NCBI RefSeq assembly: GCF_021044425.1
Contig: NZ_JAJNEC010000007.1
Span: 1 to 64,000, forward strand
Direction of reading: 5' to 3'
From: Niabella pedocola
GTDB taxonomy: Bacteria > Bacteroidota > Bacteroidia > Chitinophagales > Chitinophagaceae
Length of the DNA: 64,000 nucleotides
A program made the translations under genes and the position numbers. The notes under the pieces are model-generated. The model was not told the DNA's origin. It did no database searches and was given only the letters and a program-made list of their open reading frames with translations. Shown here one piece after another: positions 8,168-17,553 of the stretch. Positions within the stretch are counted from its first letter, which is position 1, and each line of letters opens with the position of its first letter.

Positions 8168-9492
8168 ACAGTATAACGCTTTACCTCCAATAAATGGGCG
8201 GCATCCTCTTTTCGATTCCAGTCTGCATGAATGGCCAGTGCCGCTCCTGCTGCAGTGGCTTGCGATACGGATGCGGCATATACTTCCATATAGGGAAAGG
8301 CCTGCGCCATCAGGTTCATAAAAATTTCATTGCGCGCGAAGCCGCCATCGATATATAATTGCTTCACCTCCGTATCATTCAGCACCAGCTCCGTGGAATG
8401 TTTTTGCTTTTTGACCAGGTGTTGTATCAAATCATGATAGGTCTTTTCCACCGTTTGCCCGTCCGAAAAAACAAATGACGAGGCCACAGCGGTATCATCT
8501 GCGGGAGCCGTTAGTTCCTGTGCAAAGCGGATTCCATGAAAATATTTCGGATTCAAATGATAGAAGGCTGCCAGTTTTTTCACCTCCTCTTCATGCTCAT
8601 TACCGGCAAATAAACGCGAAGACTTCAGGGGCATTCCCTGGTAGGTAAGATAGGATAAACAATCCTGTTGCAGCTCCTTTGTGGTGAGCGGATTTTTATT
8701 AAAAGGATTCATGGAGATACTCCAGGTACCGGTAGACAGCAATACAAAGGGCTCCTTAATCATACACATATAGGGAATAAAAGCAGCCGAGCTATCGTGC
8801 AGCCCCACGCCGCATTTCAACGGTTGCCCTTCAATAAATGTGTCAATGGTTCCATCAGAAGGGAATAAAGGAGCCAGTTTATTACCGATGCCTTCCTCCG
8901 CCACCCATTGATGGTAATCGTTCCTTCGGAAATTCCATAAAGCGGTATGACAACCGATACTGGTAATGTCTGAAAATAATTTCCCGTGGGTGAGAAACCC
9001 CAGGTATTGAGGCAGGTGCAGGGATCGGTATATTTCTCCGAACAAATGCGGTTGTTGCTCTTTTATGCGATACAGCTGTAAACCCGAATTCAGGTTGCCT
9101 AAAATGGGGGATGCTGTTTCTGTTGCAAACTGCTCTCTTCCTCCATGGCGGTAGTAAAACAGATCGCCCAGGTCTTCCGGAAAAGGCTTCAGGTAGTTAT
9201 ATAGTGGTGCTAACGGCCGGCCGGCCGCATCTATGTGTACAAAGCTGGCGCCATAGGTAGAGAAATTGACGGCCCGAACCTTTATAGCAGGGTCTTTCAG
9301 TTTTTCCGCCAGCTTACGCTTTACCCAATCACCGATTGCATGAATATCATCACAAGGGAATCCATCCTCATCTCTTGTTTCATAAAAGCTTTGCATTTCT
9401 TCTTCCACGATCTGGTAATCCTCGTCGAAGAAAAAAAACTTCTTATTGGTCTTCCCGATATCAAATACCGCTATTCCCGGAATGGCACTCAT
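8164..9492 (-). CDS. FGGY-family carbohydrate kinase, probable L-rhamnulokinase
   Basis: A 442-residue FGGY sugar kinase. The N-terminal phosphate loop FDIGKTNKK lies at residues 10-18, LLSTGTWSIS near the middle is the adenosine-site DXGTS-like segment, and IDGGFARNEIFMNLMAQ near residue 375 is the second nucleotide-binding region. It is the last gene of a minus-strand rhamnose operon after transporter, aldolase/dehydrogenase and isomerase, so the expected reaction is ATP-dependent phosphorylation of L-rhamnulose to L-rhamnulose 1-phosphate. The protein is more like the fuculokinase/rhamnulokinase branch than xylulokinase. A neighbouring L-fuculose role cannot be excluded, but the context favours rhamnose. 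Confidence 0.85.
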   Translation of the reverse strand: MSAIPGIAVFDIGKTNKKFFFFDEDYQIVEEEMQSFYETRDEDGFPCDDIHAIGDWVKRKLAEKLKDPAIKVRAVNFSTYGASFVHIDAAGRPLAPLYNYLKPFPEDLGDLFYYRHGGREQFATETASPILGNLNSGLQLYRIKEQQPHLFGEIYRSLHLPQYLGFLTHGKLFSDITSIGCHTALWNFRRNDYHQWVAEEGIGNKLAPLFPSDGTIDTFIEGQPLKCGVGLHDSSAAFIPYMCMIKEPFVLLSTGTWSISMNPFNKNPLTTKELQQDCLSYLTYQGMPLKSSRLFAGNEHEEEVKKLAAFYHLNPKYFHGIRFAQELTAPADDTAVASSFVFSDGQTVEKTYHDLIQHLVKKQKHSTELVLNDTEVKQLYIDGGFARNEIFMNLMAQAFPYMEVYAASVSQATAAGAALAIHADWNRKEDAAHLLEVKRYTV

Positions 9493-9602
9493 TTATATGT
9501 CAGATATTAGTTTTCAGCAATCTGATTTCAGACTTCAGATTCCAGACTTCAGATTTCAGATTTTTGCTCTCAGCTGACTGCTGAAGTCTGATGGCAGACC
9601 AT
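9493..9602. repeat. Low-complexity TCAGATT-type intergenic filler
   Basis: Between the kinase and isomerase genes lies a run built from degenerate short repeats such as CTGATTTCAGACTTCAGATT. Similar filler occurs at 44460-44530 (CAAATCTCAAATTCTAA) and 45905-45955 (CAATGCTGAAAGCTGA). No gene or terminator is visible. Confidence 0.6.
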
Positions 9603-10877
9603 TTACAGCCCCGTTGCCACGGCATTTTCTCCCCGCTCGTTCACCAGCTGATCCCGCACTTTTAGCTGACGGAACAGGGCGATAGGATCCAGGGCTGCAC
9701 CGGCACGCAGGCGGGCCTCCGCCAGAATGGGGCGCACATCTGTACGGTATGCCCCCTGAAGCAGCTCCTGGGCCAGCGTTACATCATTATTTTCCTGTGC
9801 GGTTTCCAACTGAGCCGCATCCACCAGCAAGGCCTGGGCATAGGCAATCTTAATGGCTTCCACACTTTGCAGCAGGTCTTCCAGCGGATCTTTTACATTA
9901 TGGCTGGCATCGATCATCCATCCCAAACCGGTAGCATGATCCATGCCCCTTGCGTCCATGCCGTCTACCAGTTCTTTAAAGATCAGGAATAGCTGGTAAG
10001 GCTTAATGCTTCCCACCGTAAGATCATCATCGCCATACTTACTGTCGTTAAAATGGAATCCACCGAGTTTTTTTTCATTCAGCAGCAAGGCTACGATCTG
10101 CTCTATATTTGCATTGGGCAGGTGATGCCCAAGGTCTACCAGGGTGTATGCCTTTTCACCCAGTTTGCTGGCAAATAAGAACGACTGTCCCCAATCGCCT
10201 ACGGTAGTTGAGTAAAAGTTGGGCTCAAATGCCTTATACTCCACAAATACCTTCCATTGCTCCGGCAATGCATCATAAATTTCGCCAAGGCTTTCCAGTG
10301 TATTATTAAAGGCCTTACGGAAACTGAGTTGTCCCGGGAAACAGGATCCATCGGCCAGCCAAATAGTTAAGGCTGCGGAACCCAGCTCCTGGCCGTATTT
10401 AATCACTTCTATATTATGCTCGATCGCCTGTTTCCGTACCGCCTTATCTATATGCTGCAAAGAACCATATTTATAACTATGTGCCTGTCCGGGCTGATCC
10501 TGGAAGGTATTGGAGTTCATCGCATCAAACTTCAGGTCCAGTTGCGTTGCCAGTTGTTTTAATGCCGTTGCATCTTTGGGTATATCCCAGGGTATGTGCA
10601 ATGAAATGGCGCCGCTTGACCGGTTAAACTGGTGCAGCAATCCTACATCTTCCAGTTTCTGCTCCAGTGTGGAAGGCGCTCCCCTGCCGGCAAAGCGGCC
10701 AAAACGCGTACCGCCGTTTCCAAGGGCCCAGGAAGGAATGGCCACCTGGAAGTCCGTCAGCTTTTTAATGACGCCCTCGATCCCCGGAATGTTACCGGAG
10801 ATAAATTCAAAATTCCGTTGATGTTGTGTCAGCAATGCATCGTTATGCTGTTCGATCTGAGTTTTTGTCAGTAACAT
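9603..10877 (-). CDS. rhaI: L-rhamnose isomerase (rhaI-type sugar isomerase)
   Basis: A 424-residue TIM-barrel sugar isomerase of the Rhizobium/Pseudomonas L-rhamnose isomerase type. Recognisable parts are SWALGNGGTRFGRF near residues 49-62, VEYKAFEPNFYSTTVGDWG, the metal-site HHLPNANIEQI, and FHFNDSKYGDDDL, which carries metal-binding His and Asp residues. It interconverts L-rhamnose and L-rhamnulose using divalent metal. It sits second to last in the operon, 110 bp upstream of the kinase. The length equals that of family members (about 420-430). Confidence 0.9.
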   Translation of the reverse strand: MLLTKTQIEQHNDALLTQHQRNFEFISGNIPGIEGVIKKLTDFQVAIPSWALGNGGTRFGRFAGRGAPSTLEQKLEDVGLLHQFNRSSGAISLHIPWDIPKDATALKQLATQLDLKFDAMNSNTFQDQPGQAHSYKYGSLQHIDKAVRKQAIEHNIEVIKYGQELGSAALTIWLADGSCFPGQLSFRKAFNNTLESLGEIYDALPEQWKVFVEYKAFEPNFYSTTVGDWGQSFLFASKLGEKAYTLVDLGHHLPNANIEQIVALLLNEKKLGGFHFNDSKYGDDDLTVGSIKPYQLFLIFKELVDGMDARGMDHATGLGWMIDASHNVKDPLEDLLQSVEAIKIAYAQALLVDAAQLETAQENNDVTLAQELLQGAYRTDVRPILAEARLRAGAALDPIALFRQLKVRDQLVNERGENAVATGL

Positions 10878-11031
10878 AAAAAAACTTTATATCGGTTTAA
10901 ACATGCAGCCCAAAAAACAACCGGAATCCGGTGCTGTTTATAAGCTGCTGTTGTTTTAAAGATCTTAAAAAAACGAGTTGACCGATTAGAAAATCATCAA
11001 CTCTTGTATTGCTTGTTATATGAAGACGTTG

Positions 11032-13152
11032 TTATCGTAAAAATGCAGCCGCTACTCCTCCATCTACATTCAGCACATTACCCGTGGATTTATTCAGCAA
11101 GCCGCTTACAAAGATAAAGCAGGCATTGGCAATATCCTCCGGAAGAATCATTTCATTCATCAACGTACGTTTGGCGTAATAGGCCGGCAGTTCCTCCACG
11201 GTAATGCCATATGCCTTGGCACGCCCTTCGGCCCATCCTCCGGCCCAGATATTGGAGTTGGCGATTACAGCATCCGGATTTACCGAGTTTACGCGGATTT
11301 TATCAGCACCCAGCTCTGCAGCAAGCAGCCTGGAAAGATGTGCCTGCGCCGCCTTGGCCGAGCCATAGCCCGCATTATTGGGACCAGACACAATAGAATT
11401 TTTAGAAACGATGTTGATGATGTCGCCCCCGATATCCTGTTTGCGCATTACGGCAACCGCTTGTTTGGAAACCATAAATTGGCCCTTCACCAGGATATCA
11501 TATAACCGGTCCCACTCTTCAATGGTATGGTCGGTTATAGATTTGGAAATGCTGATGCCTGCATTGTTCACAATGATATCCAGCCCGCCAAATGCTCTTA
11601 CGGCTTCATCAATGGCTGTTTGGATCGAATCATTGCTGGTTACATCCAGCACCACTGAAGCTGCGGCATCCCTGCCAAATGTTTTTTGAAATTCAGCCGT
11701 TGTTTCCTGTACCCGTTCCGGGTTGATGTCGTTGATGATCACACAGGCGCCCTCTTCCGCAAACTTCTGGGCAATCGCTTTTCCGATGCCACCGCCGCTT
11801 CCGGTAACCAGTGCAATCCGGCCGCTCAATGGTTTGGGTTTCGGCATGCGCTGCAGTTTGGCCTCTTCCAGTAACCAGTATTCAATATTGAATGCCTCCT
11901 GACGGGGTAACGAGGTGTATTCTGAGATCGCTTCGGCACCGCGCATTACGTTGATGGCATTGGTATAAAATTCTGCGGCTACCCGCGCTGTCTGTTTATC
12001 TTTTGAAAAGGTGAACATGCCCACCCCCGGATAAATGATCACCACCGGGTTGGGATCCCGCATAGCCGGACTGTTTGAGTGCCTGCAGGTTTTATAATAA
12101 TCCGCGTACATGTTGCGATAAGCTTCAAACAAGGGCGCTATTTTTTCCTTAATGGATGTTACATCTTCCAGATCCTCATCGGTAGTCAGGTTTAACACCA
12201 GCGGACTGATCTTGGTGCGCAAAAAATGATCGGGGCAGGAAGTACCCAACGGAGCCAGGCGATCCAGGTCGTTGGAATTGATAAACTGCAATACCCGTTC
12301 GTCATCCGTAAAATGGCCCACCATTTTGGTATGAGAGGAACAAAACCCCCGTAATACCGGCGCCAGTGCAGCTGCCTTTTGCAACCGCTCTTCTCCCGGT
12401 AACGCCGCCCGTTTTTCCCCGCCAAATACCGGTCCCGTTTTCCCCTCGTGCTGCTCAATGTATTCAGCACATTTTTCAATAACCTCCAGGGTGTTCAGAT
12501 AGCTTTCATAAGCGGTATCGCCCCAGGTAAACAATCCATGCGAGCCCAGCATGATGCCCCTGATTCCCGGGTTTTCGTCCAAACACTGTTTGAGCTGCAG
12601 GCCCAGGTCGAACCCCGGTTTCTGCCAAGGAACCCAGCCAATGGAGCCTCCGAATAATTCTTCCGTGATCTTCTTTCCATCCTTTGCTGCTGCAATCGCA
12701 ATAGCGGCATCGGGATGCAGGTGGTCAATATGTTTGAACGGCAGAAACCCATGTAACGGTGTATCAATAGACGGAGCCTTGGACGCCAGATCGTAGATAC
12801 AATGGTTAAAGAGTTCTACCATTTCATCTTCATGTTCGATCCCTCTGTAAATCGCTTTGAGGCTTCGCAAACGGTCTACATACAATGCCGCCAGTCCGCT
12901 CTTCTTTAATGTACCCAGGTCGCCGCCACTGCCCTTTACATACATGATCTCCTTTTCTTCATTAGTAAGCGGGTCTTTTGCCATTACCTTACAGGAGGTA
13001 TTGCCGCCTCCGTAATTCGTAAGACGGAGATCTGCACCCAATAAGTTGGAACGGTAGATCAGCAATGCCACTTCATCACCGGCCATTGCTGCTGCAGTGG
13101 CTTCATCCCATAAATAACTTACATGCTTAAATGTTTTCGCTTCTGCGCTCAT
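11032..13152 (-). CDS. Bifunctional rhamnulose-1-phosphate aldolase / lactaldehyde dehydrogenase
   Basis: A 706-residue fusion. The first about 430 residues form a class II (zinc) aldolase domain with TNYGGGNTSCKV, HGFLPFKHIDHLHPDA (zinc His ligands) and GSHGLFTWG. The second part (from about residue 443) is a short-chain dehydrogenase with TGSGGGIG at 450-457, NNAG at 529-532 and YGSAKAA, placing the catalytic Tyr near 596 and Lys near 600. This architecture is the known RhaD aldolase/alcohol-dehydrogenase fusion. It splits L-rhamnulose 1-phosphate to dihydroxyacetone phosphate and L-lactaldehyde and then oxidises the latter. It is the second gene of the rhamnose operon, 22 bp after rhaT. 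Confidence 0.92.
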   Translation of the reverse strand: MSAEAKTFKHVSYLWDEATAAAMAGDEVALLIYRSNLLGADLRLTNYGGGNTSCKVMAKDPLTNEEKEIMYVKGSGGDLGTLKKSGLAALYVDRLRSLKAIYRGIEHEDEMVELFNHCIYDLASKAPSIDTPLHGFLPFKHIDHLHPDAAIAIAAAKDGKKITEELFGGSIGWVPWQKPGFDLGLQLKQCLDENPGIRGIMLGSHGLFTWGDTAYESYLNTLEVIEKCAEYIEQHEGKTGPVFGGEKRAALPGEERLQKAAALAPVLRGFCSSHTKMVGHFTDDERVLQFINSNDLDRLAPLGTSCPDHFLRTKISPLVLNLTTDEDLEDVTSIKEKIAPLFEAYRNMYADYYKTCRHSNSPAMRDPNPVVIIYPGVGMFTFSKDKQTARVAAEFYTNAINVMRGAEAISEYTSLPRQEAFNIEYWLLEEAKLQRMPKPKPLSGRIALVTGSGGGIGKAIAQKFAEEGACVIINDINPERVQETTAEFQKTFGRDAAASVVLDVTSNDSIQTAIDEAVRAFGGLDIIVNNAGISISKSITDHTIEEWDRLYDILVKGQFMVSKQAVAVMRKQDIGGDIINIVSKNSIVSGPNNAGYGSAKAAQAHLSRLLAAELGADKIRVNSVNPDAVIANSNIWAGGWAEGRAKAYGITVEELPAYYAKRTLMNEMILPEDIANACFIFVSGLLNKSTGNVLNVDGGVAAAFLR

Positions 13153-13174
13153 ATACTGATGTTCTTTTTATATT

Positions 13175-14299
13175 TTATCTTAATGAATTCCCGTAGCCTA
13201 CCAGCAACACCGATATCAAAATAATGATGATACCCAGCACTACTGTAGTAAAGGTTTTTTTACTGACACCTTTCCATTCTTTCAGGATCAATCCCCATAC
13301 ATTGGCGATCAAAATAATAAAGGCCATATGCAGGATCCAGGAGCTTGGACCATTTCCCAGCTTGCTTTCTCCCATCCCGTAGAAAAAGAACTGGAGGAAC
13401 CAGGTGGTACCGGCCAGCGCACAAAAAATGATATTGGACAGTAACGGAGTTTTACGGTTGGTATAATCCCCAAATGTTTTATTGCGCGCGTTCAGGATCA
13501 GGCACCAGATCAGGTTGGTGGTAAGTCCACCCCACAGGATCACTACATAGGATACATTATTCTGGTAAAGGAATTCGCCCTGGCCCGGATGTGCTGCTTT
13601 CCACAACGCATTGGCCGCATCCGCCATCGGTTTGCCAGCCTCAATACCAAAGTTGAAACAGGCACTCAATACCCCGGAAACGATCGCCACCAGTATGCCC
13701 AGTCCGAACTTATATTCATCCTTTCCTGAAAGATGATCGGCTTCCTTGATGGCCGTATTTTCAGCACCCGCATCACCGGCTGCCGGTGCCGCAGTCAGTT
13801 CTTTTTCTTTGCGCATACCGGCTTTCCCCGAAACAACGATCCCCATGATACAAACCAGCAAGCCGAGCATCACAACCCGTCCCCAGGTGGTTCCAAACAG
13901 CAAGCCGATGGTATCTTTTCCATCAGTAGGGTTCAACTGGTAATACAATGCAGGAATCAATGCCCCAAACACCATACACAGTCCCAGGATAATACTGCTT
14001 CCCAGGGATACACCCAGATAACGGACCCCTAGGCCGTAGGTCAGGCCGCCAATACCCCACAGCAATCCAAAAAGATAGGCATAACCAATAGTAGTACCTC
14101 CTGCAGTCTGGATGATTTCCCAGAAATTAGGAATGGTAAGCCAGGCTGCCAGGGGCGGTACAATCAGCCAGGAAAAAACGCCGCCGATCAGCCAATACGA
14201 TTCCCATGACCATCCCTTTACTTTTTTATAAGGGATGTAAAAACTCCCGGAAGCAAACCCTCCGATAAAGTGAAATATAACTCCCAATAGTGCGTTCAT
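13175..14299 (-). CDS. rhaT: L-rhamnose/H+ symporter RhaT
   Basis: A 374-residue, ten-helix membrane protein of the RhaT family in the drug/metabolite transporter superfamily. Marks are the N-terminal GVIFHFIGGFASGSFYIPYKKVK, WLIVPPLAAWLT, GVRYLGVSLGSS, and the C-terminal GTTWFLQFFFYGMGESKLG, all typical of the rhamnose-proton symporter. It imports L-rhamnose across the inner membrane and is the first gene of the minus-strand operon, matching its supply role. No AraC or GntR regulator and no rhamnosidase is encoded next to the operon. Confidence 0.92.
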   Translation of the reverse strand: MNALLGVIFHFIGGFASGSFYIPYKKVKGWSWESYWLIGGVFSWLIVPPLAAWLTIPNFWEIIQTAGGTTIGYAYLFGLLWGIGGLTYGLGVRYLGVSLGSSIILGLCMVFGALIPALYYQLNPTDGKDTIGLLFGTTWGRVVMLGLLVCIMGIVVSGKAGMRKEKELTAAPAAGDAGAENTAIKEADHLSGKDEYKFGLGILVAIVSGVLSACFNFGIEAGKPMADAANALWKAAHPGQGEFLYQNNVSYVVILWGGLTTNLIWCLILNARNKTFGDYTNRKTPLLSNIIFCALAGTTWFLQFFFYGMGESKLGNGPSSWILHMAFIILIANVWGLILKEWKGVSKKTFTTVVLGIIIILISVLLVGYGNSLR

Positions 14300-14327
14300 G
14301 AACTTCTTTTAAGCAATCATTAAAGCT

Positions 14328-14335
14328 CAAAAATA
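14328..14335 (-). promoter_or_regulatory. Candidate -7 element for the rhamnose operon
   Basis: TATTTTTG on the minus strand, 29 bp upstream of the rhaT start, fits TAnnTTTG. I see no clear TTTG at the -33 spacing, so an activator may be needed; none is encoded nearby. Confidence 0.45.
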
Positions 14336-14415
14336 TCCCGTTTAAAACAGACTACCGTCATGTACTGTCATGCTTCGCGTGTCCTTTAACAAAATCTTAA
14401 ACCGGCAACGATTGC

Positions 14416-14446
14416 ACAAAAAAAACCGCTCCCTGCGGGAGCGGTT
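14416..14446 (-). terminator. Rho-independent terminator after the beta-barrel gene
   Basis: A perfect 10-bp stem (AACCGCTCCC at 14424-14433 and its complement at 14437-14446) with a three-base loop. On the minus strand it is followed by a long T-run. It lies 25 bp past the stop codon of the gene at 14471. Confidence 0.9.
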
Positions 14447-14470
14447 ACATTCATACATTCTATCTTATCC

Positions 14471-15196
14471 TTAGAATTTATAGCCTATTGAAAGACCAAA
14501 ATTGTTGTTCTTTAATACCTCGTCCGGTTTACGCCCGTCAGACTTTGGTTCCAGGTTTGTAAGCCCCAGCTGGCCGTTCAGTTGTACTGAAAAACGATTC
14601 GCAAATTCATAACCAAATAGCAGGTTAGCTCCTACGTCAGCCCGTTTACCAAATGTCATTTTACCCGGGTCATCACCAAAGTCGTTATAGTCGTTTGCAA
14701 ATTCCAGTTTCCCGGATTCGGTTCCGTAGCTATTGGTAACCCGTTTAAACTTTCCGCCCAGGGCATATGAAAAATAAGGGCCGGCCCCAATCAACAGGTT
14801 TCCGTTTCCTGCAGCAGGCTTAAAAATAAAGTTCACCGGCACTTCAAGGTTGTAGGTATTCAACCGGGTATAATCACCCGCATCGGCCGGAGAATAAGCA
14901 TCGGAATTAAAGTATTCATGTGCGTTTTTTTCCAGCTTGGCCCCTTTCATACTGAACAAGGCACCGGGCTGGATATAAAATTCGTCTGCAACCGGAATAT
15001 CGAAGGTAAGACCCGCGTTAAAACCGGGTGTAAGTTTGGCTCCATTTACCGTTTTACCATCTGCATCTTTTATGGTAAGATTGGAAAGATTAACGCCCGC
15101 GCGCACGCCCACTTCTACCTGCGCCATAGCAGCGCCGGAAATGGCAACGGCCGTAGCAAGCAACAAGGATTTCAGAACAAGTTTACTTCGTTTCAT
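14471..15196 (-). CDS. Outer-membrane beta-barrel protein (PorT/OmpA-like family)
   Basis: A 241-residue protein with a signal peptide ending in ISGAAMAQ and then an eight-strand-type barrel. It starts VEVGVRAGVNLSNL, contains alternating hydrophobic strands (FYIQPGALFSMKGA, LLFGYEFANRFSVQLNGQLGL) and ends in LSIGYKF, with a C-terminal aromatic typical of Bam-inserted barrels. Belongs to the outer-membrane beta-barrel domain common in Bacteroidota; the role is unknown. It is monocistronic, with its own terminator immediately downstream. Confidence 0.85.
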   Translation of the reverse strand: MKRSKLVLKSLLLATAVAISGAAMAQVEVGVRAGVNLSNLTIKDADGKTVNGAKLTPGFNAGLTFDIPVADEFYIQPGALFSMKGAKLEKNAHEYFNSDAYSPADAGDYTRLNTYNLEVPVNFIFKPAAGNGNLLIGAGPYFSYALGGKFKRVTNSYGTESGKLEFANDYNDFGDDPGKMTFGKRADVGANLLFGYEFANRFSVQLNGQLGLTNLEPKSDGRKPDEVLKNNNFGLSIGYKF

Positions 15197-15360
15197 AACT
15201 TAAGAGTTTTATTAAATAATCACCTGGTACAGACCTTAAGACATTAATTATTAAACAATAGCTGCGCCAATATCACCATCCCGCCACTTTTTAAACATTC
15301 CTTTGCATTTCGGGACCCGCAAAGTAAATGTTTTCATAATTTTTTAAACCATTCCTGACA

Positions 15361-15389
15361 AAAAAAGATCAACATCCTGTTGATCTTTT
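15361..15389 (-). terminator. Terminator downstream of the BlaR1-like gene
   Basis: A 12-bp inverted repeat (AAAAGATCAACA at 15363-15374, loop TCC, complement at 15378-15389) that yields a T-run on both strands. On the minus strand it ends the BlaI/BlaR1-like transcript. Confidence 0.8.
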
Positions 15390-15460
15390 AATATACGATT
15401 CCCGTTCTGCCCCCGAAAACACCGAAGCGAATGTCTCCGGGCAAATCCGGTCCTGGTCGT

Positions 15461-16966
15461 TCATCTACCTTTGAACCTCTTTAACTCTTTAACGCCGTTC
15501 CCGTCTGCCGGCACCGGTGCCAGCGGTTGTATTGCCTGTACACGTTTTACCGGCGCTACTCTTTTTTCTGTGGGAACAGCCGGAAGCGATTCCGCTACAA
15601 ACTTCAGCTGTTGTTTCGGAACGCTCACAAGGGCGTCGCCGTCTTCAGCAACGAATATAGCCGGAGAAGCCGACACGGCCGGTGTTTCCGTTGGTACCGG
15701 TACCGTTGGCGGTGGCGGCGGCGGAATTTCTACCCCGTATCTGCTTTCAAATGCGGCTTGCTTTTCCGCACTGCTGATATCCGCTCTTACCGTTTTCCCA
15801 TTCTTGTATGTTAAAACGGCTACTGCCTTCCCCTGAGGTGCAATTACACTAACCCCTTTAATATCCTCCGGCATCTTTTGTTCTTTGGGCGCTTTTGGTG
15901 GCGGCGGGGGTGGTGGTGGAGGTGGAATTTCTACCCCATATTTGCTTTCAAATGCGGCTTGTTTTTCCGCACTGCTGATATCTGCTTTTACCGTTTTTCC
16001 GTTCCTGTATGTTAAAACGGCCACCGCCTTTCCTTTGGGTGTTATTACACTAAGGCTTTTAATATCCTCCGGCATCTTTTGTTCCTTGGGTACTTTAGGC
16101 GGCGGTGGCGGAAGCTCCTGCGTGTATACCCGCTCTGCAAATGTAAAAATAAGCAGGACCAGTACCGGCGCCACTACGATGGCCTTTATGCCCGTTCTGA
16201 ACCGATTTGTTTCTTGCTGTAACATAAGTAACCTTTTTTTTGTAGTTAAAAAATAGAAACTGCTTGCAAGCGGTATGGATTGATTTACGTAAATACTTTT
16301 TAGTAACAGTTGCTGGTAAGCCACCCGTTGTTCCTGTCCCCCGGCGGCGGCCTGGTCTGCCAGAAACTCGTGATTGAGCCGGATGGCCCTCCGGTATAAG
16401 CGTAAGAAGGGATTGAACCACATCAGCGCACCCATAAATTCTGCCAGCACAATATCCCAGGTATGTTTTTGACGCACATGTGCAAGCTCGTGTATAAGAA
16501 TAGCCGTCTCGATCCTTCGGGAATCAAAATCCGCCTTGTTCAAAATGATATAATTAAAAAAGGAATGCGGTGTTACCGGCACTTCCGGCAATACAAGTGT
16601 TGCCCCTTCAAAAACACGTTGCTCATTTCCCTTTAGTCTTTGCTGCATCTGGTACAATTGCCACACAAAACGCAACAGCAATACCACACTTACCACTCCG
16701 GCCGCCGCAAAAGCCCATTGCGTCAGCAGCTCCGGCCAGGAAACGATTTCCGGAACCGGAGAAATGACCGCTCCTGTTGACGGCTGCAGCACTACCGCTT
16801 TCAGCCGCACTTCTATTACTGCCAGTGGAATCAGAAAGGAGCACAGCATAGTCCCCAACAGGTAAAACCGGTTAAACACAAGCATCTTTTCCTTTTGCAG
16901 GAAGCCGTAGTAAAAGGCATACAGTAACCCGCTGCAGGCAATGACTTTTAGAAGATAAAGGATCAT
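15461..16966 (-). CDS. BlaR1/MecR1-type M56 metallopeptidase with tandem Pro-rich repeat
   Basis: A 501-residue membrane protein. Hydrophobic helices lie at about residues 2-20, 35-52, 85-105 and 265-285. The zinc protease motif HELAH is at 159-163 (HExxH), in the cytoplasmic peptidase M56 domain. There is no penicillin-binding sensor domain; instead the C-terminal part holds two copies of a 67-residue unit (EQKMPEDIK ... QAAFES.YGVEIPPPPPP) separated by polyproline, then a Pro/Val-rich tail. In the known BlaR1 scheme, signal-activated M56 cleavage inactivates the BlaI repressor. Its start overlaps the BlaI-like stop by 4 bp, so the two are translationally coupled. The signal sensed here is unknown. 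Confidence 0.88.
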   Translation of the reverse strand: MILYLLKVIACSGLLYAFYYGFLQKEKMLVFNRFYLLGTMLCSFLIPLAVIEVRLKAVVLQPSTGAVISPVPEIVSWPELLTQWAFAAAGVVSVVLLLRFVWQLYQMQQRLKGNEQRVFEGATLVLPEVPVTPHSFFNYIILNKADFDSRRIETAILIHELAHVRQKHTWDIVLAEFMGALMWFNPFLRLYRRAIRLNHEFLADQAAAGGQEQRVAYQQLLLKSIYVNQSIPLASSFYFLTTKKRLLMLQQETNRFRTGIKAIVVAPVLVLLIFTFAERVYTQELPPPPPKVPKEQKMPEDIKSLSVITPKGKAVAVLTYRNGKTVKADISSAEKQAAFESKYGVEIPPPPPPPPPPKAPKEQKMPEDIKGVSVIAPQGKAVAVLTYKNGKTVRADISSAEKQAAFESRYGVEIPPPPPPTVPVPTETPAVSASPAIFVAEDGDALVSVPKQQLKFVAESLPAVPTEKRVAPVKRVQAIQPLAPVPADGNGVKELKRFKGR

Positions 16967-17352
16967 TTTTTCTTTTTTGAATCAGACAGTGATTGAATTT
17001 GCCCATCCACGATCTTCTTTAATGCTTCCAGCTGCTCCCGGCTTAGCTTCGCTTCTTTTGTAAAAAACGAAGCAAACTGCAGCACGGAATCATCAAAATA
17101 GTTTTTGATCATGCTGGTCACGTGCTTCGAAAAATAATCGGCCTTTTTGATTAAAGGATAATATTCCCGGGAATTTCCATACTGGGTATAACCGATCACC
17201 CCTTTATCGGTCATGCGCTTTAAGAGCGTGGCTACGGTTGTACTGGCAGGCTTGGGATCCGGAAATGCTTCGATCAGGTCTTTCATAAAGGCCTTTTCTG
17301 CTTTCCAGATATATTCCATTAACTGTTCTTCTGATTTTGACAACTTAATCAT
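16963..17352 (-). CDS. BlaI/MecI/CopY family transcriptional repressor
   Basis: A 129-residue winged-helix repressor: LSKSEEQLMEYIWKAEKAFM at the N-terminus, the recognition region STTVATLLKRMTDKGVIGY, and a C-terminal dimerisation helix ending in a lysine tail. The length is typical (about 120-130). BlaI-type proteins bind TACA..TGTA dyads and are relieved by M56 proteolysis. Two such dyads overlap or precede its own start codon, so it probably represses its own operon with the BlaR1-like partner. Confidence 0.92.
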   Translation of the reverse strand: MIKLSKSEEQLMEYIWKAEKAFMKDLIEAFPDPKPASTTVATLLKRMTDKGVIGYTQYGNSREYYPLIKKADYFSKHVTSMIKNYFDDSVLQFASFFTKEAKLSREQLEALKKIVDGQIQSLSDSKKKK

Positions 17353-17387
17353 TCTACAAATATAGACTTGTTTCTACAAATGTAGAA
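17352..17387 (-). promoter_or_regulatory. BlaI-type operator pair and start-proximal promoter
   Basis: A perfect dyad TTCTACA-AA-TGTAGAA sits at 17372-17387. A degenerate second copy (TTCTACAAATATAGAC) at 17352-17367 touches the start codon. Inside the second copy, on the minus strand, is TATATTTG, which fits a -7 element. If used, the transcript would be almost leaderless. Confidence 0.75.
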
Positions 17388-17553
17388 TAAAAATCAAAAC
17401 GAACAAATTTTCTTTTATACCTATCACCGAAGCACTGCGTTCCTCTCCGGCCGGTACACCGACCGCTTCTCTTGTGCTATTGAAATTGAAAGAGGTACAG
17501 TCATCTACAGCCCCAAAAAGGTCTGTGCGCCCGTGGTAATAATCGCAGAAGCA

